Source: RUG563 sp964549135
GTDB taxonomy: Bacteria; Bacillota; Clostridia; Christensenellales; Aristaeellaceae
Reading direction: 5' to 3'
Assembly: GCA_964549135.1 (NCBI GenBank)
Contig: CAZJUJ010000054.1
Span: 1-19,008, forward strand
DNA length: 19,008 nt
The notes under the pieces are model-generated. The model saw only the letters and a program-made list of their open reading frames with translations. It searched no databases and was not told the origin of the DNA. The position numbers and the translations under genes are program-made. Position 1 is the first letter of the stretch. Every line of letters begins with the position of its first letter. Positions 1-7,102 of this stretch are shown in pieces.

Positions 1-124
1 CCCCCCACCCAACCCCCCCGCGCGGTTTGGGGGGGGGGGGGGGGGGCCACACTTTCGCCCCCAACGGGGCCCCCCCCGCATAATATTCCCCGTCTTTCGT
101 TTCCTCGTTCCCCTCGACCCCGGC
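1..124. other. Homopolymer-rich low-complexity stretch, probable contig edge
   Basis: The stretch is dominated by long C and G runs, including about 18 consecutive G near position 29-46 and an 8-base C run near 70-77. No open frame, promoter or RNA structure can be supported here. Its composition is unlike the rest of the window, which has short mixed runs, so it is most likely an assembly or sequencing artefact at a contig end. Confidence 0.6.
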
Positions 125-153
125 TTGTCTGGGCGGGCAGGATATGGTATACT
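125..153 (+). promoter_or_regulatory. Sigma-A type promoter with extended -10
   Basis: TTGTCT (125-130) is followed after exactly 17 bases by TATACT (148-153), with TGG directly before the -10 (extended -10). Transcription would start near 160. This excludes the ATG at 144, which lies at the edge of the -10 box, and supports translation of the first gene from 189. Confidence 0.75.
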
Positions 154-188
154 GGCGTAGGGGGGAGAGAAAGGGGTGTGATGAGCCG

Positions 189-812
189 ATGGAAGCGATG
201 ACGGCGGCGACGCAGAAAAAATATCTGGCGCTGGCGCGGCAGGAGAAGGATCCCGTGAAGAAGCAGGTACTGCTGGCGCAGGCGGAGCGCATTGCGCCGG
301 ATGATCTGGAGGTGCAGCGGGAGCTGCTTCTGCTGGGGGAAAATTATCGGCGCGATGGGAGAAATCCCGCTCCGCGGCTGATCAAATGCTATCTTTTTCA
401 CGGGTTTGAGCATCCCGAATGCCATGACGAGGCGGAGCAGCAGCGGATGGCCCGGGAGTTATTTGATCATCCCCGGCTGCAGCGCTGTCTGGCGCTGTCG
501 CCTGCGCCCCAGGCGTTTCTGGCGGAATATCTGCAGACCCTTGCGGATACCTATATCGATTTATTTATCCGTCATGACCGCGCCCATGTGCCCGGGCTGG
601 CCGGGCTGATCCCCGGGAAGCGGCTGATTGGGCGGCTATCGCTTCCGGCGGCGGATGTGATCCGGAATATATTTCTCTGCCCCTTTCTTTCGGAAATGGA
701 GCAGAAATTGCTTGCCGGGGCGTTTTACCGGGCATTCTATCAATATGTGAACGGGCAGAGCGAAGCGCTGGATGCCGCCCTGGGCGAGGCGATACGCGCC
801 CTGATCCAATGA
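189..812 (+). CDS. Hypothetical helical protein, first gene of a three-gene operon
   Basis: A 207-residue protein of unknown function. The start at ATG 189 is chosen because the open frame's first ATG (144) overlaps the promoter -10 box, whereas 189 follows an AAGGGG (171-176). The protein has no signal peptide or membrane segment. Residues 1-50 are rich in Ala, Lys, Glu and Leu with a helix-turn-helix spacing (for example the segment AQAERIAPDDLEVQRELLLL), reminiscent of a TPR-like helical hairpin. The rest is also predicted mostly helical, with several His and Cys residues in the middle. The stop codon overlaps the start of the next gene (ATGA), so the two are translationally coupled. The downstream partners are membrane proteins, which suggests, as inference only, a cytoplasmic partner of a small membrane complex. 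I recognise no family. Confidence 0.7.
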   Translation: MEAMTAATQKKYLALARQEKDPVKKQVLLAQAERIAPDDLEVQRELLLLGENYRRDGRNPAPRLIKCYLFHGFEHPECHDEAEQQRMARELFDHPRLQRCLALSPAPQAFLAEYLQTLADTYIDLFIRHDRAHVPGLAGLIPGKRLIGRLSLPAADVIRNIFLCPFLSEMEQKLLAGAFYRAFYQYVNGQSEALDAALGEAIRALIQ

Positions 813-1186
813 GCGCGGGAAAGCGGGCCTGTCTCCATTTTCTGCTGCTGGCGGGGATTGCGCTGCTGCTGCAGGCGATACCGCTTCTGTATCAACAGAT
901 GCCGGGGGAGGCGGGCGTGATGCTGTATCTTTTGCATCTGTATGCGGCGCTGCCCCTGAGCGCGGTGATTTTTCCCTTCCTGGCGGGGGAAAGGGGCGTG
1001 CATCCCATGGCGGCGTTTTTTCCGGTGGGCGGGGCGCTGCTGCTGCTGCCGGTGTATCATAGCCCGGGCATGGGGCTTCTCTGCCTGCTGCTTTCGCTGA
1101 TCGCCTCGGTGGCCGGGCAGGAATGGCAGAAACGGAAAACGGAAAAGAAAGGATTCCATCATGGAACAGGAAAAAAGAAACGGTAG
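809..1186 (+). CDS. Hypothetical small multi-span membrane protein
   Basis: A 125-residue protein starting at the ATG that overlaps the previous stop (ATGA). Four hydrophobic stretches are visible at about residues 8-26, 35-57, 66-82 and 85-102, with short loops. This fits an integral membrane protein with both ends on the same side. The C-terminus is strongly basic (many Lys and Arg after residue 106), which by the positive-inside rule puts it in the cytoplasm. The last 26 bases overlap the next gene in another frame, so the tail may partly reflect that overlap. No catalytic motif is visible and I cannot assign a family. The tight overlaps on both sides indicate an obligatory operon with the flanking genes. 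Confidence 0.7.
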   Translation: MSAGKRACLHFLLLAGIALLLQAIPLLYQQMPGEAGVMLYLLHLYAALPLSAVIFPFLAGERGVHPMAAFFPVGGALLLLPVYHSPGMGLLCLLLSLIASVAGQEWQKRKTEKKGFHHGTGKKKR

Positions 1187-1739
1187 CGCGGGCGGATGGA
1201 TCAGGCGATTTTTCGGCGGGCTGACCGGCCTGTTGCTGGCCCTGATCCTGATGGGGGTGATTTATCTGGCGGCGGTGCTGCTGCATGCGCCGGAAACGGA
1301 TGGGCAAAGCGCCTTTATCGTAGAGGAGGAAAAGGCCCCGGTTACCCCCCTGACGGCCTCCAGCTCCTCCGATCCCCGGGCGCTGGCCCAATTGCTGGGC
1401 GCGCCCCTGCCCCAGCTTGCCGATTATACGCCCGCGGGGGCGGCGCGCAATGTGGCCCATGACGGGCAGACGGTGCGGCAGGTGACGCTGGATTACGGCG
1501 GCCTGATCATCACGGCGGTGAACCCCGCCTCGGCCGCGCCGCTGCTGCTGCGGGAGGAAATGACGGTGCAGAGCCGAAGCGATCTGACGGTAATGAACCT
1601 GCCGGCGGTCTGGGCCTGCCGCGGGGAGAGCCACTGCCTCTATTTCTCCAGCGAGTTTGCCGCCTACTCCATTTATGCGCCAAAGGCTACAGAAGAGGAA
1701 TTTTTCGCCATGCTGGGCCGTATATCGCAGGTGCGATAA
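1161..1739 (+). CDS. Hypothetical membrane-anchored protein, single N-terminal span
   Basis: A 192-residue protein. The ATG at 1161 is preceded by AAAGGA seven bases upstream, inside the end of the previous gene (26-base overlap). Residues 1-15 are basic and polar, followed by one hydrophobic span at about 17-41, then an acidic and Ser/Pro-rich linker (about 42-72). A folded-looking domain of about 120 residues follows that would lie outside the cell. That domain has alternating hydrophobic residues typical of beta strands and two Cys (in WACRGESHC) that could form a disulphide. It ends just before a terminator, so it is the last gene of the operon. No family is recognised. By topology it resembles other small anchored extracytoplasmic proteins of spore formers, but nothing in the sequence proves a sporulation role. 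Confidence 0.7.
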   Translation: MEQEKRNGSAGGWIRRFFGGLTGLLLALILMGVIYLAAVLLHAPETDGQSAFIVEEEKAPVTPLTASSSSDPRALAQLLGAPLPQLADYTPAGAARNVAHDGQTVRQVTLDYGGLIITAVNPASAAPLLLREEMTVQSRSDLTVMNLPAVWACRGESHCLYFSSEFAAYSIYAPKATEEEFFAMLGRISQVR

Positions 1740-1786
1740 AAAAACGCCCCCCTGCGCCGAAAGGACGCAAGCGGGCCGCGCCATAA

Positions 1787-1840
1787 AAAACGCCCCGGGA
1801 GATCAAGGGGAAAAAGCCCCTGCTCCCGGGAGCGTTTCTT
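1787..1840. terminator. Bidirectional terminator between convergent operons
   Basis: A nested hairpin. The outer arms are AACGC(C)CCCGGGAG and CTCCCGGGAGCGTT, and the inner arms are AGGGG and CCCCT around an A-rich loop. On the + strand it is followed by a T-rich tail (TTTCTTTATTT), and on the - strand by TTTTTTA. It lies between the end of the + operon (1739) and the end of the - operon (1840), so it can serve both. The motif AAAAAACGCCCC also occurs once more at about 1738-1749. Confidence 0.85.
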
Positions 1841-2805
1841 TATTTGAGCAGACGGATATCCTTGCCCAGGAAGGGAATGGCCATGCCGGTGCGGGTATCC
1901 AATAGCCGGGAGGAGACCCGCTCGGTATAGCGCTTTTCCAGCTCGGTGCGGGAAAGATTGGAGGTGACGGCGGTATAGAGCCCCTTGCTCATGCGGCTGC
2001 TGAGCAGGGCGTAAATCTGCTCCACCGTGATGGTCTCCATCAGCGGCTCCATGCCCAGATCATCAATGAGCAGCAGCGGCGCATCAAAATATTCCTGGGC
2101 GGTTTCCCCGGTACGGGAGAAATAGGCGGTTTTCAGCGCCATCAGCAGATCATAGGCGGTAACGAACAGCGCCTGCACGCCCCTTTGCCGGGCATGATTG
2201 CCCACGCAATGGAGCAGAAAGGTCTTGCCCAGACCGCTGCCGCCATGCAGCAGCAGCGTTTTGATGGGGCCGGAGGGGATATTCTCCGCGTATTTCAGGC
2301 ATCGCGCCCGGACGGCGCGCATATAGCCCCGCTGGGTGACCTCGGTGCCGGGCAGGGGCGTATCCGGAAAGCGGGCTTCATCAAAGGCCTCAAAGCATTG
2401 GCCCTGACCGGTGCTTTCCGAGGCCTGGGCCAGGGCGGCAAGATACGCCCTTTTCAGGCATTCGCAGGGTTTTTTCAGGGATCGCTCGTAGATGTAGCCC
2501 CTATCCTCACAGGCCTTGCACTGGCAGACGGGGGAAAGATAATCCGCCGGATAGCACTTCTTTTGCAGAAGCGATGCGATTTTCTGATTGTATTCCGCCA
2601 TCTGCATTTCGGCATCCGGGGCAGCGCCGCCGGAAAAGGCCTGGCGGGCGGATTGCAGCACCATGCTGTGGCGCTGCTGAAGCAGGGCGTGCAGATCGGG
2701 ATGCAGGGCGCTGATTTCATCCAGCCGCCGCTCCTCCTCCTGCTCGTTTTCCTGCTGCCGGGCGGCAAAATCCGAAAGCACCAGGGAAAGAATCTGATTA
2801 TCCAC
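1840..2805 (-). CDS. dnaC: DnaC/DnaI-like replicative helicase loader (AAA+ ATPase)
   Basis: A 321-residue AAA+ ATPase of the DnaC/DnaI type, which loads the replicative DnaB-family helicase on DNA at origins and stalled forks. Visible motifs are Walker A GGSGLGKT (about 188-195), Walker B LLLIDDLG (244-251), sensor-1 TSNLS (281-285) and an Arg-rich box RYTERVSSRLL (292-302). The N-terminal region carries a Cys cluster (C84, C94, C96, C99, then C114 and C116) like the zinc-binding N-domain of DnaI-type loaders. Translation starts at GTG 2805, overlapping the DnaD-protein stop by 8 bases (GTGGATAA), with GAGGAGG about 12 bases upstream. Pairing with a DnaD-domain gene is the usual Clostridial arrangement for the primosome. 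The gene name follows Clostridial usage; the functional counterpart in Bacillus is DnaI. Confidence 0.9.
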   Translation of the reverse strand: MDNQILSLVLSDFAARQQENEQEEERRLDEISALHPDLHALLQQRHSMVLQSARQAFSGGAAPDAEMQMAEYNQKIASLLQKKCYPADYLSPVCQCKACEDRGYIYERSLKKPCECLKRAYLAALAQASESTGQGQCFEAFDEARFPDTPLPGTEVTQRGYMRAVRARCLKYAENIPSGPIKTLLLHGGSGLGKTFLLHCVGNHARQRGVQALFVTAYDLLMALKTAYFSRTGETAQEYFDAPLLLIDDLGMEPLMETITVEQIYALLSSRMSKGLYTAVTSNLSRTELEKRYTERVSSRLLDTRTGMAIPFLGKDIRLLK

Positions 2806-4252
2806 GCAGCTTCTTCGCCTCCTCGATTAGATCATCCGATACGGCCAGCAATTCCTCTTCCGTGTATTCCCGCTGGGTGTAGCGCTGGGCGGAAACGGTT
2901 TTGCCCTGGGGCGCGTGCTCGGGGCGCTTCTGGGCCCGGGCCTGGGAAATATCCGTGATCCCGGCCTCATGCCAGGTTTCCAGCACCTTATCCAGATAGC
3001 TGATTTTGCTGCCCTCTGCCGCCCGGGCCTGCTCGGCGGCGGCCAGGATCAATTCCTGATTCATGCCGCTGCTCTTCCATTTTTCATAGAGCGCCCGATC
3101 GGCGGCGGTGGGGCGGCCATGATGCCCGCAGGCCTCAAAGACCTCCAGCAGGGCCAGATTAAGCTCCCGGCATTTGGCCAGATAGGCGCTGACATCGGCC
3201 GCGTTTTTCAGGCCCCGGCTGCGCCAGGAAAGGAGCAGCGCCTGCATATCCTCTACGGTTTTACGGGCGCGGCCGCATTCATCCGCCGCCAGCAGCAGCA
3301 CCTCATGGGGCAGAATGGCGGTGTATTCCCGGTAGAGGCGGATCAGGGCGGGGCCGGTGGGGGCCGCACCCAGGCGGGAAAAGGCCTCCCGGGCCCGGGA
3401 CATTTCATCGGCCTCCTGCTGCAATTGCTTTTTCACCTGGACGCCGGTGCGGGCCTCGCCCCGGCTGCGGATGCCGCCTAAGATGCCGTCCAGATATTTA
3501 AAGGAGGGATCGCCCTTGGTGGTTTCGGCGCAGGCATCCAGGATGGCATCCTGAGAAAAGCCCCATTCGCCCAGCCATTTTTCATAGAGCGCCAGTTCGT
3601 CATCGCTGGGCATGCGGCGCTTGCCCATGCGGGAAAGTACCTTCCGTGCCCCGTCATGCACCGCCTGATCATGATGCAGAAAGGCATCGGCGTCATCGCA
3701 GGTGACCACCTGATGCTCCTTCATGCGCACGGCCAGCGGCTCTGCCTTTTTGAAGGAAAACTGCACGCCCCGCTGGGCGATGCAATGATTGAGCAGCATC
3801 AGCACCACCTCGGGCTTCAGCCCGATATCCAGCACCCATTCCCAGGCGATGGCGATTTCTCCGGGGGTGATTTTCCGCCGGTCGCCGAAGGCTGCATACA
3901 CGCTTTCGGAGAAATTGACGAATTCATCATCCACCTGCAGGGGCGAGCCGGGCAGCAATTGCCGCTGGGTGGGGGAATGAAACTGATAAACCGGGGGATC
4001 ATCGCTGAGATGGGATACCAGGGCCCGCCGCTCCCAGTAGCGCAGCGCCGCCTCGATATCCGGCAGGGACATGGAAAGATCCCGGGCCATATCCTCCAGG
4101 GAATAATCCGCCTTCATATTTTCCGCTGCAAACAGCCCCCAGAGATAAACCTTGATATATTCGCCCTTGGCGGCGGGCAGATAATCCAGAAAAAACCGAT
4201 TTTCAATGGCCATGGCGCCAAAGGCGCGGGCCTGGGGATCTCTTTCAAGCAT
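2798..4252 (-). CDS. DnaD-domain primosomal protein with apparently four DDBH2-like repeats
   Basis: A 484-residue DnaD-family protein, expected to act with the loader encoded just downstream in replication initiation or restart. The start at ATG 4252 is preferred to an upstream ATG at 4309, because it follows GGAGGGAGAAGGGG directly and overlaps the previous stop by 8 bases. Residues 1-100 match a winged-helix DnaD N-domain (FFLDYLPAAKGEYIKVYLWGL near 20-40). After that, a unit of roughly 47 residues recurs at about 130-177, 219-265, 302-347 and 385-431. It has the pattern LYEKW, G, IL.A, then S..YLD.IL..W. The fourth copy keeps the canonical YxxxIxxxW-type motif (YLDKVLETW). The second has YLDGILGGI, so Trp is lost, and copies one and three are more diverged. 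DnaD proteins usually carry one or two such domains. Confidence 0.85.
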   Translation of the reverse strand: MLERDPQARAFGAMAIENRFFLDYLPAAKGEYIKVYLWGLFAAENMKADYSLEDMARDLSMSLPDIEAALRYWERRALVSHLSDDPPVYQFHSPTQRQLLPGSPLQVDDEFVNFSESVYAAFGDRRKITPGEIAIAWEWVLDIGLKPEVVLMLLNHCIAQRGVQFSFKKAEPLAVRMKEHQVVTCDDADAFLHHDQAVHDGARKVLSRMGKRRMPSDDELALYEKWLGEWGFSQDAILDACAETTKGDPSFKYLDGILGGIRSRGEARTGVQVKKQLQQEADEMSRAREAFSRLGAAPTGPALIRLYREYTAILPHEVLLLAADECGRARKTVEDMQALLLSWRSRGLKNAADVSAYLAKCRELNLALLEVFEACGHHGRPTAADRALYEKWKSSGMNQELILAAAEQARAAEGSKISYLDKVLETWHEAGITDISQARAQKRPEHAPQGKTVSAQRYTQREYTEEELLAVSDDLIEEAKKLRG

Positions 4253-5141
4253 GCCCCTTCTCCCTCCTTCCGGGCCGCAGCGTGCCCGCCTGGGCCAGCA
4301 GCACGGCAAACAGCATGATTCCGCAGCCGATATAGGCCTGCCCGCTCATCCTTTCGCCCAGCAGCAGCGCCCCGGAAAGCGCGGCGAAAACCGATTCCAG
4401 GGAAAGAATGACGGCGGCATAGGCCGGCGGGCAATTCCGCTGCCCAACGGTTTGCAGAGTATAGCCCACGGCCGTGGAAAAAAGCCCGCAGTACACAATG
4501 GCCCAGGCCCCGCGGCCCAGATTTTCCAGCGTGATGCTTTCGGTGGGCAGCGCGATGAGCAGATTGAGAACAGCCACGGTAAAAAACTGCACCGTGCATA
4601 ATTTCAGCGGCGACATGCCGGGGGCGAAGCGATCGGTCACCAGAATATGCAGCGCCCAGCAGACCGCCCCCGCCAGCAGAAACAGATCGGGCCCCTCCAG
4701 AGAAAAGCGCTCTCCCGGCTTTACGCAGATAAGATACAGGGCGGGCAGCGCGATCAGCAGGGCCAGCCAGGTGGTCAGATGGGTTTTCCTTTTAAAGAGA
4801 ATGCCCACCACCGGCACCAATACCACATACAGCGCGGTCAGAAACCCGGCCTTGCCCGCAGCCGCGCCGGTGACGCCCAGCTGCTGGAGGATGGCGGCGG
4901 CGGATAAAATGACGCCCAGCAGCGCGCCCTTTTTCAGATCATCCTTGGTGAATAGCCCCCGGATTCCCCGGTTTTCCCGGATGGAAAGCAGCAGCAGCGC
5001 CATCGCGCCCAGCAGATACCGGATGCCGTTAAACAGAAAGGGCGGCACATACTGCGCCCCGTCCCGCTGGGCCGCCATGGCAAAGCCCCAGATGGCGGCG
5101 GTAAGCAGGAGCAAAAGCCCGGCGCGCAATTCTTTTTTCAT
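4245..5141 (-). CDS. EamA-family (drug/metabolite transporter superfamily) permease
   Basis: A 298-residue integral membrane protein. About ten hydrophobic spans are arranged as two repeated halves, which is the EamA layout. The N-terminal span contains AAIWGFAMAAQ, typical of the first helix, followed by PPFLFNGIRYLLGA, typical of the second helix (F/N..R). The second half restarts near residue 150 (LFLLAGAVCWALHILVTDR). A Pro-containing segment and ESVFAALSGALLLGE near the C-terminus match the ninth-helix signature. Family members export or import metabolites, amino acids or drugs; the substrate cannot be read from sequence. The gene lies 24 bases behind the TVP38-like gene and overlaps the DnaD gene, so it is co-transcribed with both. 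Its AGGAGG site sits in a short inverted repeat (see separate entry). Confidence 0.88.
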   Translation of the reverse strand: MKKELRAGLLLLLTAAIWGFAMAAQRDGAQYVPPFLFNGIRYLLGAMALLLLSIRENRGIRGLFTKDDLKKGALLGVILSAAAILQQLGVTGAAAGKAGFLTALYVVLVPVVGILFKRKTHLTTWLALLIALPALYLICVKPGERFSLEGPDLFLLAGAVCWALHILVTDRFAPGMSPLKLCTVQFFTVAVLNLLIALPTESITLENLGRGAWAIVYCGLFSTAVGYTLQTVGQRNCPPAYAAVILSLESVFAALSGALLLGERMSGQAYIGCGIMLFAVLLAQAGTLRPGRREKGHA

Positions 5142-5142
5142 G

Positions 5143-5155
5143 GGAGGAAGCCTCC
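5143..5155 (-). promoter_or_regulatory. Ribosome binding site inside a short inverted repeat
   Basis: On the - strand the sequence reads GGAGGCTTCCTCC immediately before the transporter ATG. The Shine-Dalgarno GGAGG can pair with CCTCC across a three-base loop, which could limit initiation unless ribosomes arrive from the upstream gene. The stem is only five pairs, so this may be coincidence. Confidence 0.35.
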
Positions 5156-5165
5156 TCTTGCAGCT

Positions 5166-5903
5166 TTAGTTCATTTCTTCCGTTTTCTTTTCTGCTTTGG
5201 AAACCCTTCGGTACCAAAGCACGCACACAATGGTAAGCACCAGTGTAATGCCGTAGGTGATTACCGCCGCCTGGATTCGCCCGCTCTGGGCCAGAGAGCC
5301 GGAAATGGTGGAGGAGAGCAGGGAGGGCAGCCGGGCCACGGTGGTAATGGCGATAAAGGAGCCCAGCTTCATGGGCGTGAGCCCGATCAGATAGGTCAGC
5401 ATATCCTTGGGGGTGCCGGGAATCAGAAACAGAATAAAGACCAGCAGATCCAGCTTTTTTTCATTCTGCAGGAAGGAAAAGCTGCGGATTTTTTGCCGGG
5501 GGAAGAAAAGCTCCACCATCCGGACGCCCCATTTTTTTACGCAGACATACACCAGCGCCGATGCCGCCGCCATGCCGATCAGGCAGAGGATGGCCCCCTC
5601 CGCCCAGCCGAAAACAAAGCCCGCTCCCAATTCAAAGGGCTCGCCGGGCAGCAATGCAATAATCACCTGCAGCGCCACGATGCCGATCATCAGAACCTGC
5701 CCCAGCAGGCCCTTTTCGCTGATGTAATCTCTAAAGGTTTCGGGGGAATCCGCAAGCTGGCGCACCAGCGGCACGCCCACGAAATAGCCGATCAGAGCAA
5801 AAACGATCAGAATAAACACAAGCGAAAGAATGCTGATCAGCTTGCGCCGCTGAATATTTTCAGGCTGGTCATCCACAAAATGATCCCGCTTCCGAATGTG
5901 CAT
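5166..5903 (-). CDS. TVP38/TMEM64 family (VTT-domain) membrane protein
   Basis: A 245-residue membrane protein of the DedA-related VTT superfamily. Visible are a cytoplasmic basic N-terminus, a first span at about 22-45, the PGEPFELGAGFVFG motif in the middle (reentrant helix region with conserved Gly, Pro and acidic residues), GMAAASALVY, and later IPGTPKDMLTYLIGLTP and RLPSLLSSTISG. These are the hallmark motifs of the family. Family members are linked to lipid transport or scrambling and to membrane homeostasis; the substrate here is not known. ATG 5903 follows AGGGAGG with about nine bases spacing. It is the first gene after a strong promoter and heads a run with the EamA permease, DnaD protein and helicase loader. 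Confidence 0.9.
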   Translation of the reverse strand: MHIRKRDHFVDDQPENIQRRKLISILSLVFILIVFALIGYFVGVPLVRQLADSPETFRDYISEKGLLGQVLMIGIVALQVIIALLPGEPFELGAGFVFGWAEGAILCLIGMAAASALVYVCVKKWGVRMVELFFPRQKIRSFSFLQNEKKLDLLVFILFLIPGTPKDMLTYLIGLTPMKLGSFIAITTVARLPSLLSSTISGSLAQSGRIQAAVITYGITLVLTIVCVLWYRRVSKAEKKTEEMN

Positions 5904-5941
5904 GGCTGTTTTCCTCCCTTGGCCGCAGATGCATACAGGAT

Positions 5942-5970
5942 ATTATAGCATTCATTCCATTCCTTGGCAA
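5942..5970 (-). promoter_or_regulatory. Sigma-A promoter for the TVP38-EamA-DnaD-DnaC operon
   Basis: Read on the - strand: TTGCCA (5970-5965), 17-base spacer, TATAAT (5947-5942), with TGC before the -10. It lies between prfA (ends 5986) and the TVP38-like start (5903). A small GCCCGCGGGC palindrome (5971-5980) sits between the prfA stop and the -35 and could weakly terminate prfA transcription, but no T-run follows it. Confidence 0.85.
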
Positions 5971-5985
5971 CGCCCGCGGGCTTTT

Positions 5986-7050
5986 TCAGAGGGAAAGCTG
6001 CTCCAGCCGTCTGCTCTGCTCCTGGATGCCCAGGGCATCGATGATTTCGTTGAGATCGCCATCCATGATGGCATCGATTTTATAGAGGGTCAGGTTTACC
6101 CGGTGATCCGTCACCCGGCCCTGGGGGAAATTATAGGTGCGGATGCGCTCGTTTCTTTCGCCGCTGCCCACCTGCGCCCTCCGGTTTTGGGCATAGGCGG
6201 CGTCCTGCTGGGATTGGAGCAGATCATACAGCCGGGATTTCAGCACCTTCATGGCCTTTTCCTTGTTTTTCAGCTGGCTTTTTTCATCCTGGCAGGTAAC
6301 CACCAGCCCGGAGGGCATATGGGTAATGCGCACGGCGGAATCCGTCCGGTTGATATACTGGCCGCCGTGGCCCGAGGCCCGGTAGGTATCGATGCGGATA
6401 TCCTCCTGCCGGATTTCCACCTCCACATCCTCCGCCTCCGGCAGCACCGCCACCGTGGCGGTGGAGGTATGGATGCGCCCGCCGGCCTCCGTAACCGGCA
6501 CCCGCTGAATCCGATGCACCCCGGATTCGAATTTCATCCGCGAAAACGCGCCGTTTCCCGACAGGGTGAATACCGCCTCCTTGATCCCGTGCAGCTCCGT
6601 TTCCGAAATATCCACGGCCTCAAAGACAAAGCCCTGCCGCTCGGCATAGCGCTGATACATCCTCAGCAGCAGCGCCGCAAACAGCGCCGCCTCCTCGCCC
6701 CCGGCCCCCGGCCGGATCTCCATGACCACGCTGCGCTCATCCCGGGGATCCCGGGGCAATAGATAGAGCCGCAGCGCCTGCCTTTCCGCTTCCTCCCGGG
6801 GCAAGAGCGTTTTCAGCTCCTCCTCCGCCATTTCCCTTAGCTCCGCATCCCCCGCCATTTCCCGGGCCTGGGCAATTGCATCCAGCAGCTGCTTATATTT
6901 TCGCCATGCGCTGACCGCCGGTTCCAATTGCGCAATATCCTTCAGAATCCGCTGCCAGCGCGGCACATCGGCAATGATCTCCGGCTGGGCGGAGGCCACC
7001 TGCAATTCTTCCAGACGGCCCTCCATGGCCTCAAATTGGCTTTCTATCAT
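5986..7050 (-). CDS. prfA: Peptide chain release factor 1 (RF1)
   Basis: A 354-residue class I release factor that recognises UAA and UAG and triggers peptidyl-tRNA hydrolysis. The recognition tripeptide is PVT (185-187, in IQRVPVTEAGGRIHTS), the RF1-type P-x-T rather than the SPF of RF2. The catalytic GGQ is at 229-231, in a slightly unusual context (ASGHGGQYIN). The segment EIRPGAGGEEAALFA (111-125) is a family hallmark. The start at ATG 7050 follows AAAGGAG; upstream in-frame ATGs have no such site and would add about 29 atypical residues overlapping prmC. It lies 52 bases after prmC, which encodes the enzyme that methylates the Gln of this GGQ, a classic pairing. Confidence 0.97.
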   Translation of the reverse strand: MIESQFEAMEGRLEELQVASAQPEIIADVPRWQRILKDIAQLEPAVSAWRKYKQLLDAIAQAREMAGDAELREMAEEELKTLLPREEAERQALRLYLLPRDPRDERSVVMEIRPGAGGEEAALFAALLLRMYQRYAERQGFVFEAVDISETELHGIKEAVFTLSGNGAFSRMKFESGVHRIQRVPVTEAGGRIHTSTATVAVLPEAEDVEVEIRQEDIRIDTYRASGHGGQYINRTDSAVRITHMPSGLVVTCQDEKSQLKNKEKAMKVLKSRLYDLLQSQQDAAYAQNRRAQVGSGERNERIRTYNFPQGRVTDHRVNLTLYKIDAIMDGDLNEIIDALGIQEQSRRLEQLSL

Positions 7051-7102
7051 GGGCTTCTCCTTTCGGGGAAAAATCAAGGGGGGTATGTCCCTGCGGGGGG
7101 GA

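Noticed and set aside
144..188. ATG 144 as start of the first gene
   Set aside because: It overlaps the -10 box of a good promoter, so it would precede the transcription start.
636..1784. A 382-codon minus-strand frame over the first operon
   Set aside because: Antisense to three overlapping plus-strand genes with promoter, ribosome sites and terminator; the composition (His/Arg/Gln/Pro-rich) is typical of shadow frames.
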